From assembly GCA_003512825.1 (NCBI GenBank), contig DOOI01000165.1:1-40931 (forward strand): a DNA stretch of 40,931 bases. Reading direction: 5' to 3'. Within the stretch, counting starts at the first letter, position 1; each line of letters begins with the position of its first letter. The DNA is from Paracoccaceae bacterium (lineage in GTDB: Bacteria > Pseudomonadota > Alphaproteobacteria > Rhodobacterales > Rhodobacteraceae). Below are positions 28,620 through 36,766 of this stretch, piece after piece. The translations under genes and the position numbers were made by a program. Below the pieces are notes generated by a model. That model was not told the DNA's origin. It did not search any database and worked only from the letters and a program-made list of their open reading frames with translations.

Positions 28620-29572
28620 TCACCATCGCAGGCTCCGGCGCATTCGGCACCGCGCTCGCCATCACCCTTGCTCAAAACGCCCCCGTCCTCTTGTGGGCGC
28701 GCGACCCCAGCGAAGCAGCGCATTTGCAAGCCAGCCGAGAAAACCTACGCCGCCTTCCCGGCGCGGCTTTCCCAGCAGGGCTCAGCGTCACTGCCAACCG
28801 TCACGACATCCCACCCGAGGTGCCCGTCCTCATCGCCGTGCCGATGCAGAAATTGCGCGCCAGCCTCGTTACGCTCGGTCCCACCCTCAATAACCGTCCC
28901 CTCGTAGCCTGCTGCAAAGGTATTGAACTGTCCTCGGGCCTTGGCCCAACCGCACTCCTCGCAGAGATCCCCGGCGCCACACCTGCCCTGCTCACTGGCC
29001 CCTCTTTCGCCGCAGACATAGCGCTCGGCTTGCCCACGGCGCTCACCCTCGCCTGCGCCGACGATGCCATGGGCCGCCGCCTGCAAACCGCGCTCACCAC
29101 CCGCACCCTTCGCCTCTACCGCACAACAGATATCATCGGCGCCGAACTGGGCGGAGCGCTCAAAAACGTCATCGCCATCGCTGCCGGTGTTGTCATGGGA
29201 GCAGGCCTCGGCGACAGCGCCCGCGCCGCCCTCATGACCCGTGGCTTTGCTGAAATGACTCGCATGGCCCATGCGTTGGGCGCCCGCCCCGAGACGCTTA
29301 CCGGGCTTTCCGGCTTTGGCGACCTTGTCCTGACTTGCACCTCCGAGCAGTCGCGCAACTACCGTTTTGGGCAGAGTTTGGGTCGAAATGATCCCTTCGA
29401 TCCGACGATCACCGTGGAAGGGGCCGCCACCGCCCGCGCGGTGCTCAGCCGCGCCACGGCTCTACACCTCGAAATGCCCGTCACCGCCGCAGTGGTTGCC
29501 CTCCTTGACGGGCGTGCCAGTGTGGGCGATGCCATGACCATGCTGCTCTCGCGTCCCCTAAAGGAGGAATAA
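28616..29572 (+). CDS. gpsA: Glycerol-3-phosphate dehydrogenase [NAD(P)+]
   Basis: Reduces dihydroxyacetone phosphate to sn-glycerol-3-phosphate for phospholipid synthesis. The 318 residues have the N-terminal Rossmann motif [10 protein letters not shown] (6-15). The family blocks [23 protein letters not shown] (catalytic lysine), [14 protein letters not shown] and SRNYRFG are present. The first glycine motif reads GSGAFG rather than the common GAGAWG. It overlaps tsaD by four bases, and the YciI gene starts directly at its stop. Confidence 0.96.
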   Translation: MITIAGSGAFGTALAITLAQNAPVLLWARDPSEAAHLQASRENLRRLPGAAFPAGLSVTANRHDIPPEVPVLIAVPMQKLRASLVTLGPTLNNRPLVACCKGIELSSGLGPTALLAEIPGATPALLTGPSFAADIALGLPTALTLACADDAMGRRLQTALTTRTLRLYRTTDIIGAELGGALKNVIAIAAGVVMGAGLGDSARAALMTRGFAEMTRMAHALGARPETLTGLSGFGDLVLTCTSEQSRNYRFGQSLGRNDPFDPTITVEGAATARAVLSRATALHLEMPVTAAVVALLDGRASVGDAMTMLLSRPLKEE

Positions 29573-29845
29573 ATGCTCGTCGCCTTGATCGCCCATGACA
29601 AACCCGGTGCCCTCGACATCCGCAAAGCCAACCGTGAGGCGCATCTTGCCTATATCAAGGCCACGGGTGTCGTCGCCCAAGCCGGCCCCATGCTCGACGA
29701 TGCTGGCGAAATGTGCGGCTCCGTCGTCATCCTCGACGTGGCGGACATGGCCAGTGCCCACGATTGGGTCAACGGCGACCCCTATGGCAAAGCGGGTCTT
29801 TTCTCGGAAATCACCCTGCGCGAGTGGAAACGGGTTATCGGATGA
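29573..29845 (+). CDS. YciI-like protein
   Basis: A 90-residue ferredoxin-like dimeric fold. It has the characteristic N-terminal MLVALIAHDKPGALDIR, the HLAYI block with a conserved histidine, and the Asp-rich middle. Members of the family are small putative enzymes of mostly unknown function. AAAGGAGGAATAA precedes the ATG, which immediately follows the gpsA stop. It overlaps the EVE-domain gene by four bases. It is part of the tsaD-gpsA-yciI-EVE operon, a common alphaproteobacterial grouping. Confidence 0.9.
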   Translation: MLVALIAHDKPGALDIRKANREAHLAYIKATGVVAQAGPMLDDAGEMCGSVVILDVADMASAHDWVNGDPYGKAGLFSEITLREWKRVIG

Positions 29846-30261
29846 GCTTCTGGCTCTTCAAGTCCGAACCAGACGGCTGGTCATGGGATCAGCAAGTTGC
29901 CAAAGGGGCCCTTGGCGAAGAATGGACCGGCGTCCGCAACTATCAGGCGCGCAATAACATGCGGGCCATGATCCCCGGCGATCTTGGCTTCTTCTATCAT
30001 TCCAATATCGGCAAACAGATCGTCGGCATCGTCGAGGTTATCCGCGCCAGCGCTCCTGATAGCACCACAGACGACCCGCGCTGGGATTGCGTGACAATCA
30101 AAGCGGTCAAGCCAATGACCCGCCCCCTCACGCTTGACGCCGTCAAATCAGACCCGATGCTGTCGGAAATGGCCCTCGTCAAATCCATGCGCCTTTCCGT
30201 TCAGCCCGTTACCGAGGCCGAATGGGCGCATATCCTGACCATCACAGGCACGACCTTATAA
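29842..30261 (+). CDS. EVE-domain protein (PUA-like fold)
   Basis: A 139-residue EVE-domain protein. The diagnostic blocks are MSFWLFKSEPDGWSWDQQ at the start, WTGVRNYQARNNMR (about 30-43) and GDLGFFYHSNIGKQIVGIVEV. EVE domains bind modified bases in DNA or RNA, and the aromatic residues of the pocket are retained. The start overlaps the YciI stop by four bases. Physiological ligand unknown. Confidence 0.92.
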   Translation: MSFWLFKSEPDGWSWDQQVAKGALGEEWTGVRNYQARNNMRAMIPGDLGFFYHSNIGKQIVGIVEVIRASAPDSTTDDPRWDCVTIKAVKPMTRPLTLDAVKSDPMLSEMALVKSMRLSVQPVTEAEWAHILTITGTTL

Positions 30262-30293
30262 AAACGGGAGATCCGACCATGACCGGATCCCCC
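30260..30293 (-). terminator. Intrinsic terminator, minus strand
   Basis: On the minus strand, GATCCG and CGGATC with flanking GGG / CCC (one bulged base) enclose an eight-base loop, followed by GTTTTTAT. It lies about 155 bases past the DUF2853 stop and abuts the EVE gene end, so it probably serves the DUF2853 transcript and shields the convergent pair. Confidence 0.6.
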
Positions 30294-30449
30294 GTCCACC
30301 CCGCGTGCTCCCTACACACCACACGCGAAACGAAACTGGATACCGGCCATACTGGCCTATACCTTTTCATAGCGGAAACGGGGCGGCCCGTCATCTGAGA
30401 ACTGCCCCGCAATTAGCTCAAATGCCCCGCATCAGCGGCGGCCAAAAGC

Positions 30450-30791
30450 TTATTTGTAAACGGCTTCTTTGCCGAAATGCTTCACCAACATGTAATAGAC
30501 AACTGCCCGATACTTATTGCGCTCAGACTTGCCATAGGTCTCAAGCACCGACTGGATCGCAGCCATCAGGCTCGGCCCATCTGCCAGCCCCAGCTTCTTG
30601 ATGAGGAAGTTGGTCCGCACCGTCTCCAGCTCGCTCGCCTGCGACCCCGCCACCGTCTGTGCATCCGCGTTATAAATCGAGGGGCCACAGCCAATCGTCA
30701 CCTTGGTCAACAGCGCAATATCCGGCACCATCCCACATTTATTCTTCAGATCGTCCGCATATTTCGCGATCAACTCGTCACGCTTTCCCAT
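30450..30791 (-). CDS. DUF2853 family protein
   Basis: A 113-residue, Lys-rich, all-helical protein. It begins MGKRDELIAKYADDLKNKCG and ends YMLVKHFGKEAVYK, which I recognise as DUF2853, a family with known structure but no assigned role. I chose the ATG at 30791; GGGAGATTTCC lies upstream. It is monocistronic and convergent with the EVE operon. Confidence 0.85.
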   Translation of the reverse strand: MGKRDELIAKYADDLKNKCGMVPDIALLTKVTIGCGPSIYNADAQTVAGSQASELETVRTNFLIKKLGLADGPSLMAAIQSVLETYGKSERNKYRAVVYYMLVKHFGKEAVYK

Positions 30792-31123
30792 GGAAATCTC
30801 CCGTTTGTTTAATGCCTGTGTCCGCCCATTTCCGGGCAATGGCGAAAGGTTAACCCGTAATTCATCCTATACAAAGGATAAATTCCCTATCCCATTTAGC
30901 CGGGTTGGCAGCCCCCCCACAGACACCCTTTGTTCAGGTTTTGGTGTTTACCGGGAACGGAGGCTAACTGCGGCCAAAGCCCAAAGCCCAAAGCTCAGGC
31001 TCTGTCGCGCTTGTAGAAGCCCCGCCTCAAGGCAATATCAGCGCCTAAACAGGGCAAAAATTGATTTTGCCAATACCATCTTGACCCAATGACACAGCCC
31101 TCGCGACACGCGTTTGACCCAAC
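30792..31123. other. Intergenic region upstream of DUF2853, no gene seen
   Basis: The 332 bases contain an imperfect dyad AATTCATCC / GGATAAATT around an AT core (30859-30884) that may overlap the DUF2853 promoter. There is also a short tandem run of three aaagccc-like units at 30976-30996. The end of the permease-hydrolase gene lies at its right edge. Confidence 0.4.
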
Positions 31124-32965
31124 CTATTGCTGTTGAATGAAACGCCGAAATACCGCGTTAAACCCCTCCGGCCCCTCAAGAAAGGTTGCGTGACCCACAC
31201 CGTCGAGTGTGATCGGCTTACCTGAAGCAGCCGTGTTGAACTCTGGGCTGGCACAATATGTATGATTGATGAACGGGTCTTTTGATCCGTTGATCATCGT
31301 AAATGGCACGCTGCCTTCTCGAATAACCCGCATTTGGCGTTGCCAGTTTGTGGTTTTCAGTTTTGCAAAAGCTTGTTCGCGCGCCTGCCCGTCGGTGCGC
31401 CAGACGGCCTGCCACAAGATAGGTTCTGACTGTTTTGGCAAACCAATCGTATGCTTGGCATATTGGCCCTTCTCGAAGGGCGAGTGAAAGCGTTTGCCTG
31501 CGAGCTCCATATGAGGCGAGGCAATATAGCCCTTTGGTATATCGTCAGGATATGTCCGAACTGGCGATGTCCCGCAGATGGCCAAAGCTGAAATCGGGTT
31601 ACCAGCCGCAGCATATTCTAGAGCGACATATCCACCCAGCGACCAACCAAAAACAACCGGAGTGCCAAGCTTGAGGCGGTCCACAAGGTCGCGCACGATT
31701 TGGGCATATGCCGCCAGATTGTAATCCTTTTCAGGATCCGCATTTGGCGAAACACCATGTCCGGGAAGGTCAAATGCAACCAACCGATATTGATCCCGCA
31801 GGGCATGAAACTGATGCCGAAAGGCCTCCTTGCACGACGAATTTCCATGAATGAAAATGATCGTCTGCTCCCCGCTTCTCGTATCGCAGACCGAGACCTT
31901 GCCATGGCTTGTCTCAATCAATTGATCACGGATACCCATCGCGCGGGCCCGGTCTGCTGCACCCGCCTTACGGCGAAATGCGGCAATCAGATTGGTCTTG
32001 GCGCGGTCAAATCCGCTCCATATTTCCTGCAAGGCCGCATAAAGCCCCCCGGGATAGACCACCACGACACCAATGATCACAAGCGCAATCGAAATATTGC
32101 GCCATGCCCCATAATCCGCGAGCAATTGCGACAGGCCGACCACAACAAAGGCAGCAATGAGCGAGCCCCAAATGGTGGCCACCCCGCCCAACAAGAGAAC
32201 CGAAAGCGCGGTGGTCAAAAAGCCAAGCCCAAAGACATCAGGTGACGCGACACGCAGATAAGACCCATAAAATCCACCCGCAAGAGCTGGGAAAATGGCC
32301 GACAAGCTGAGGGTCAAAAGCCGGGTGCGCGCTTCGGAAACGCCGCGCGATATGGCATAGTATTTGTTGTCTCGCAGCGCCTTGATTGCACGACCCACAG
32401 CAGAGCGCTCCAGTTTGTACAGAAAAAACGTAGACGCCGCCATCAACCCAAGTGCGACGTAATAATACCCAATCCGGTTATCCGACGAGAGGTTATAATC
32501 CCCAATGGTCAACCGTGGCAGCAACACCATACCGCTGGTGCCACCGGTATACGTGGATTGGCTGACGACGATTTGTTGCAAAAGCTGTGTCGCCGCAATC
32601 GTCACAAGGATCACATAAATCCCCTCCAAGCGCAAAATGGGGATTGCCAGAAGTATGGCAAAGCCGACCGCGAATAAGGGTGTCAGCAACAGCGCCAACC
32701 AAGGATCGATACCGATCACCTTGGCAAATATTGCATAGGTGTAGAGCCCAATCGCAAAGAAGCCCAAATGAGCGAAATTCACGATACCGCCATACCCGAG
32801 CGAAAGGTCCCAATTTGAGGCCAGCACAGCATAGATAAACACAATGATGAGCGTATGGCGGCTATAGGTCTCGGTGACCACGAAAGGGGCAAGCAGCAAG
32901 ATCACAAAAACAATAAGCACTGGCAAAAAGCCATTGGTGCGCTGAAACGGAGGGGCATATTTCAT
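31124..32965 (-). CDS. LivM-type ABC permease fused to an AidH-like alpha/beta hydrolase
   Basis: One uninterrupted 613-residue frame. Residues 1 to about 320 are a branched-chain amino-acid type permease (LivM): SLGYGGIVNFAHLGFF, RAIKALRDNKYYAISRGVS, LLLGGVATIWGSLIAAF. After a charged linker (320-342), residues 343-613 are a complete alpha/beta hydrolase. It has oxyanion HGNSS (373-377), LPGHG, nucleophile elbow GWSLGG (Ser442), acid region NGSKDPF (Asp563) and His592 in GVGHATF. From memory the hydrolase resembles the AHL lactonase AidH throughout (ETSHG, HGNSS, VFGWSLGG, RTDGxAR). No Shine-Dalgarno precedes Met343, so the fusion looks real. The cytoplasmic C-terminus would place the hydrolase at the channel exit. 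An ATG at 32995 is an alternative start. Confidence 0.88.
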   Translation of the reverse strand: MKYAPPFQRTNGFLPVLIVFVILLLAPFVVTETYSRHTLIIVFIYAVLASNWDLSLGYGGIVNFAHLGFFAIGLYTYAIFAKVIGIDPWLALLLTPLFAVGFAILLAIPILRLEGIYVILVTIAATQLLQQIVVSQSTYTGGTSGMVLLPRLTIGDYNLSSDNRIGYYYVALGLMAASTFFLYKLERSAVGRAIKALRDNKYYAISRGVSEARTRLLTLSLSAIFPALAGGFYGSYLRVASPDVFGLGFLTTALSVLLLGGVATIWGSLIAAFVVVGLSQLLADYGAWRNISIALVIIGVVVVYPGGLYAALQEIWSGFDRAKTNLIAAFRRKAGAADRARAMGIRDQLIETSHGKVSVCDTRSGEQTIIFIHGNSSCKEAFRHQFHALRDQYRLVAFDLPGHGVSPNADPEKDYNLAAYAQIVRDLVDRLKLGTPVVFGWSLGGYVALEYAAAGNPISALAICGTSPVRTYPDDIPKGYIASPHMELAGKRFHSPFEKGQYAKHTIGLPKQSEPILWQAVWRTDGQAREQAFAKLKTTNWQRQMRVIREGSVPFTMINGSKDPFINHTYCASPEFNTAASGKPITLDGVGHATFLEGPEGFNAVFRRFIQQQ

Positions 32966-32969
32966 GAGT

Positions 32970-33857
32970 TCACAATGTCTTTGATCTATGGCCAAACAGG
33001 CCTTCGGGCTTGATCAGCAGCACAGCAATCATCATGGCAAACAGCAAAGCCGGGCTCCAATAAAGGCCAAGGAAATAAGCAGAAAAGCTCTCGACAATGC
33101 CAACGACGAAAGCGGCGTAAATCGGGCTGGTAAATCGGGCGACACCGCCGAGGATCACAACGATCAGCGATTTCATCAACGGGTCAGCGCCAAAGGTGGG
33201 GTTGATAAACCGCAACGACCCCACAAAAACACCCGCCAGCGCCGCCGTCGCAGCAGAAAGCCCCAGCGTGATGGCAAAAAGCTTGGGCACGTTCAGTCCC
33301 ATCAGTTCCGCGGCTTCGCGATTTTGTGCCGCCGCACGCAGGGTCCGCCCAACCGTGGTCCTTCGCAAAAACAGCGCGAGGCCAAACAGGGCAAAAAGTG
33401 CAATTCCAAGGATTACAAAATCAAAAGTGTTGATACTGGCCCCAAAGAAATCGATCTTTGACGTTATCGGCGGTGCAATCTGTTTGTCGCGCGGCCCCCA
33501 GTTCAGCAACACGGCGTTTTCAATAATCGACGCAGCCGCAAGCGTCGAAACCACAGCCAACAGAACGACATTCTGATTGCGCTCAAACGGTTTGATCAGC
33601 GCGAAATGCAAGACAAAGCCAAGGCAGAACATCACAGTGACCGACGTCGCAACGGCGATCAAAAAGCCAAAGCCACCCGCAACCGATTGCGAGACTTGCC
33701 ACGCCATATAGGCCCCAAGCGTCACAAAAGCCCCATGGGCAAAATTGAAAACACCCAATGTGGTCCAGACCACCGCAAGCCCGGTCGCCATCAGCGCATA
33801 AAGTCCGCCCAGCAGGATCCCGGACATCAGAATGAATGTGAATGCCTCAAACCCCAT
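32970..33857 (-). CDS. Branched-chain amino acid type ABC permease, LivH
   Basis: Membrane subunit that pairs with the LivM-hydrolase fusion. The 295 residues give about eight hydrophobic helices and the family signatures LMATGLAVVWTTLGVFNFAHGAF near the N-terminus and GRTLRAAAQNREAAELMGLN in the cytoplasmic coupling loop. The ATG shares one base with the livF stop (TGATG). The fusion gene starts four bases past its own stop. LivH-type transporters import amino acids but also ureas, aromatics and other small amphiphiles, so substrate must come from context. Confidence 0.93.
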   Translation of the reverse strand: MGFEAFTFILMSGILLGGLYALMATGLAVVWTTLGVFNFAHGAFVTLGAYMAWQVSQSVAGGFGFLIAVATSVTVMFCLGFVLHFALIKPFERNQNVVLLAVVSTLAAASIIENAVLLNWGPRDKQIAPPITSKIDFFGASINTFDFVILGIALFALFGLALFLRRTTVGRTLRAAAQNREAAELMGLNVPKLFAITLGLSAATAALAGVFVGSLRFINPTFGADPLMKSLIVVILGGVARFTSPIYAAFVVGIVESFSAYFLGLYWSPALLFAMMIAVLLIKPEGLFGHRSKTL

Positions 33858-34642
33858 CAATGCGCGCCCCCAAACATCATATCCATCAACTCGGCGTGCT
33901 TCGGCATGTTTTCAGCCGGAATTTCTCGGGTGATTGTGCCATGATCAAACAGGATCAGGCGGTCCACGAGGCTGGTCAGAAACTCTACGTTTTGATCAAC
34001 GATAATCAGCGGAACCCCAGTTTCACGGATATTTCGGACCGCCTCTGACAACTCGATCCGCAGCTTGGGCGACAGGCCAAGCGTCGGCTCGTCCAGCATC
34101 AATAACCGTGGCATCGCCAAAAGGCCCACAGCGATGCTGACCATTTGCCGCTCGCCTCCAGAAAGATACCTGATCTTGGACGTCCAGCGCTCGCGAAGTC
34201 GGGGGAACAGATCGTGGATCTGCCTTCGCATCTGGGCAACGCCGGGTCGGTTTCTGGCAGCACGAGGTGCAATATCCAGCACCTCCTCCACGGTCATTTC
34301 AGGGAACAGCAGGTTGCCTTGCATGACGTAAATCAGCCCGGCATCCACAACATCAAGCGCGTTGATACGACGCTTGCGAAACAGGTCGTAATTCAGGTTA
34401 TGCGAGACACGGGCCTGCATCTTTCCGACTGCATTCAGCCGCTTGCCTTCAAAATAAATGCCGCCATCCCATGGGTCGAGCACGCCTGCGATGGTTTTCA
34501 GCAAAGTGGTCTTTCCGTGGCCGTTAGGGCCGAAAAGGCCAACGTGCTCCCCTTGCTTCACCGACAGGCTGACATCGCGAAAGACCGATACAGGCGGATA
34601 CCCTCCACTCAGGCCGCGCAATTCCAACAGTGGCTTTGTCAT
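33857..34642 (-). CDS. ABC transporter ATPase, LivF type
   Basis: Cytoplasmic ATPase of the importer. The 261 residues contain Walker A GPNGHGKTT (38-46; His where Ala is usual), signature LSGGERQ (160-166) and Walker B LLMLDEP (180-186). The protein is about 25 residues longer than standard LivF because of an insertion around residues 71-97 (region with NAVGKMQARVSHNLNYD), just before the Q-loop (MQGNLLFPEMT). Its ATG overlaps the livG stop by four bases. Confidence 0.93.
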   Translation of the reverse strand: MTKPLLELRGLSGGYPPVSVFRDVSLSVKQGEHVGLFGPNGHGKTTLLKTIAGVLDPWDGGIYFEGKRLNAVGKMQARVSHNLNYDLFRKRRINALDVVDAGLIYVMQGNLLFPEMTVEEVLDIAPRAARNRPGVAQMRRQIHDLFPRLRERWTSKIRYLSGGERQMVSIAVGLLAMPRLLMLDEPTLGLSPKLRIELSEAVRNIRETGVPLIIVDQNVEFLTSLVDRLILFDHGTITREIPAENMPKHAELMDMMFGGAH

Positions 34643-35367
34643 GCTGCGCTCCCCAGATAGGCCTCAATCACCCGTGGATCACGGGTCACGTCCAATGGGT
34701 CGCCCTGCGCGATAATCTCGCCTTGCTCCATCACCAGCATGCGAGTTGACACACTCATCAACAAAGGCAGGACATGTTCGATCAAGAGTATCGTTATCCC
34801 ACCCTCATTCAGCGCGGTTATGGTGTCACGCACCCAGTCAATTTCATGTTCCACCAGCGAAGAAGCCGGCTCGTCGAGCATCAAAAGCTTGGGGCGCTGT
34901 GCCACTGCCGTCGCCATCATCAATTGCTTTTGATAAAATACGGGCATGGCGGCGGCGGGCATGTTGTGAAAGTTCCGCGGGAACCCAACCCTTTCCGAGG
35001 CTTCATCAGCCAGTCTTTCAGCTTCGCGCCCGCGGACACCCAGGGTTTGCTCCAGAGCAACCAAAATATTGTCAACGCAGGACATCGACCCAAAAACCGC
35101 CTCGCGCTGAAAGGTGCGAATAAGTCCTCTACGGGCGATTGACGTGTCAGACAGTGTCTGAATGGGCTTGCCTTCAAACAGAACCGTTCCGCTGGTGGCC
35201 CCAAAAGGAATACGACTAATCAGGTTAAAGAGCGTTGATTTGCCGGACCCATTGGGCCCGGCAATCCCAAGGATCTCACCTTGGTTTACGTCAAAAGACA
35301 TGTTGTTGACAGCCTTCAAGGCACCAAACGCTTTGGTCAAGCCGTCAACTTGCAACAGTGCCGTCAT
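34639..35367 (-). CDS. ABC transporter ATPase, LivG type, with degenerate signature motif
   Basis: Second ATPase of the importer. The 242 residues have a normal Walker A GPNGSGKST (38-46), Q-loop (RTFQREAVF), Walker B LLMLDEP (161-167) and H-loop His198. The place of the LSGGQ signature reads MPVFYQKQ (141-148), and the D-loop is SSLVEHE instead of AGLNPxE. One of the two composite ATP sites may therefore be non-hydrolytic, as in asymmetric ABC ATPases. It follows the binding-protein gene by six bases. Confidence 0.92.
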   Translation of the reverse strand: MTALLQVDGLTKAFGALKAVNNMSFDVNQGEILGIAGPNGSGKSTLFNLISRIPFGATSGTVLFEGKPIQTLSDTSIARRGLIRTFQREAVFGSMSCVDNILVALEQTLGVRGREAERLADEASERVGFPRNFHNMPAAAMPVFYQKQLMMATAVAQRPKLLMLDEPASSLVEHEIDWVRDTITALNEGGITILLIEHVLPLLMSVSTRMLVMEQGEIIAQGDPLDVTRDPRVIEAYLGSAA

Positions 35368-35373
35368 GCGATA

Positions 35374-36606
35374 CTACTTTGTCATCCAAGACGGGGTGAC
35401 AAATGCGCCGGATTTGAACTTGTCCGGGCTGATCATTACGCCTTTCCCATCCTGAATCTGAAAGAATGTCACAGGCACAAAGTCATCGCCGTAGCGTGCC
35501 ACATGGGTTGCCTGATCGAATTCCAGATTGCCCGCGACGATAGGCCGTTTCGTGGCTCCCATAGCCTTGCCAATGGCATCATGATCTGTCGGGTCGCCAA
35601 CGGCTTCGAGTGCATCAAAATAGATCGAGGCTTGCTCATATAGCGCTGTGCCATAGGCACCAGAGGGCACCCCATATTCGGCAAGGTACTTCGCTGACAC
35701 GTCTTTACCACGCGGGTGTGCATCTACATTAAGGGTCGCACCAATCGCGTTGAAAAGCACACCGTTGGCGTTCTTGCCTGTCAGCTCTGAAAACTCGGGA
35801 ACCAATGGCGCATATTGCAAGAACAACACCGAGTTTGTCGGGTTCTCTTGAAACTGGTTGGTAAACAGCGCCGCATTAGACGGAATGTAGTCTGTATTGA
35901 TGATGACATCCGGTGCATTTTCACGCACCTTGGCAAGGATCGGCCGCCAGTCGGACACAGGGCCAAACGGCACCAGCTCATCCAGAGTGATCGTCCAGCC
36001 AGCTTCGGCAAAAGCAACCTTCATGCCCTCCGAGATGGTCTTGGAATAGGGGTTGTCGGACGAAATGATTGCGACCGTCTTGTTCTCGAGAGGGAAATGC
36101 CCTGCCGCTGACAACGCCTCAATGGTCGGTGTCACGTCCGTCTCATACCCTTTGAAATCGGCCGTAAGCGACCAGCAGCAATTATAGCCATCCGGGTTAT
36201 TCGCAACGATCGCCGCAAATTGTGGCGAGGGACCAGCGGACAGATAGGGCATGTTTGCTTCGCCCATCAACTCCACTTCAAACATCGACAAGCTCGCGTA
36301 TCCGGTCAGGATGACATGCAATCCATCGGTGCCAATCAAACGCTCTGCCGCTGCCGATACGTTGGCAGCAGAGTGATCAACCACGTCAGCCACGACAACT
36401 TCAAACGTGTGCCCCGCAACGCCACCCTTGGCATTGGCCTCTTTCACAGCCAATTCAACGCCACGCACAAACTCTTCGCCATCAGAGGCCGTTGGCCCTG
36501 TCAGCGGCGCAAGAACGCCAATTTTGACCAGATCGGCATAGGCCGTAGTGGCGCTGAGCAACACGGCCGTTGAGAGAACTGCCGACGTTTTTAATAACTT
36601 TTTCAT
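35374..36606 (-). CDS. ABC transporter substrate-binding protein, LivK / type I periplasmic fold
   Basis: Periplasmic receptor that delivers the ligand to the LivHM-type permease. The 410 residues have a signal peptide (MKKLLKTSAVL, cleavage near TAYA-DL, residue 24), then IGVLAPLTGPTASDGEEFVRG typical of type I binding proteins. An unusual adjacent cysteine pair (NCCW, about 150 residues into the mature protein) is present. GGGAGGG precedes the ATG at 36606, so I reject a start 13 codons upstream. First gene of the five-gene operon, divergent from luxR. Confidence 0.93.
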   Translation of the reverse strand: MKKLLKTSAVLSTAVLLSATTAYADLVKIGVLAPLTGPTASDGEEFVRGVELAVKEANAKGGVAGHTFEVVVADVVDHSAANVSAAAERLIGTDGLHVILTGYASLSMFEVELMGEANMPYLSAGPSPQFAAIVANNPDGYNCCWSLTADFKGYETDVTPTIEALSAAGHFPLENKTVAIISSDNPYSKTISEGMKVAFAEAGWTITLDELVPFGPVSDWRPILAKVRENAPDVIINTDYIPSNAALFTNQFQENPTNSVLFLQYAPLVPEFSELTGKNANGVLFNAIGATLNVDAHPRGKDVSAKYLAEYGVPSGAYGTALYEQASIYFDALEAVGDPTDHDAIGKAMGATKRPIVAGNLEFDQATHVARYGDDFVPVTFFQIQDGKGVMISPDKFKSGAFVTPSWMTK

Positions 36607-36766
36607 GTGACCCTCCCAGGAAAATTCTCTTGACTCTGGGGTCAAAGGTTAGTGGGCTGGGATCAGGCCCAACAATAGTAAAGGTTTGCTAGTTTCTCGC
36701 TATTGTTCCCGCTCTTTGGAATGAACCTGCCGAAAATCGGACCCTTAGCGTAAAAGCAGTCTTGAT
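36607..36766. promoter_or_regulatory. Divergent luxR / transporter promoter region with dyads
   Basis: The 160 bases hold three dyads: TTGAC-N6-GTCAA (36630-36645), AACAATAG-N21-CTATTGTT (36671-36707, perfect eight-base arms) and CCGA-AAA-TCGG (36730-36740). None is a canonical lux box, but the first and third are placed to serve the transporter and luxR respectively. Sigma-70 boxes are not clear. Confidence 0.5.

Noticed and set aside
31124..31939. The alpha/beta hydrolase as a separate gene starting at internal Met343
   Set aside because: No Shine-Dalgarno precedes that Met, and the frame is continuous through the permease, so a fusion is the simpler reading.
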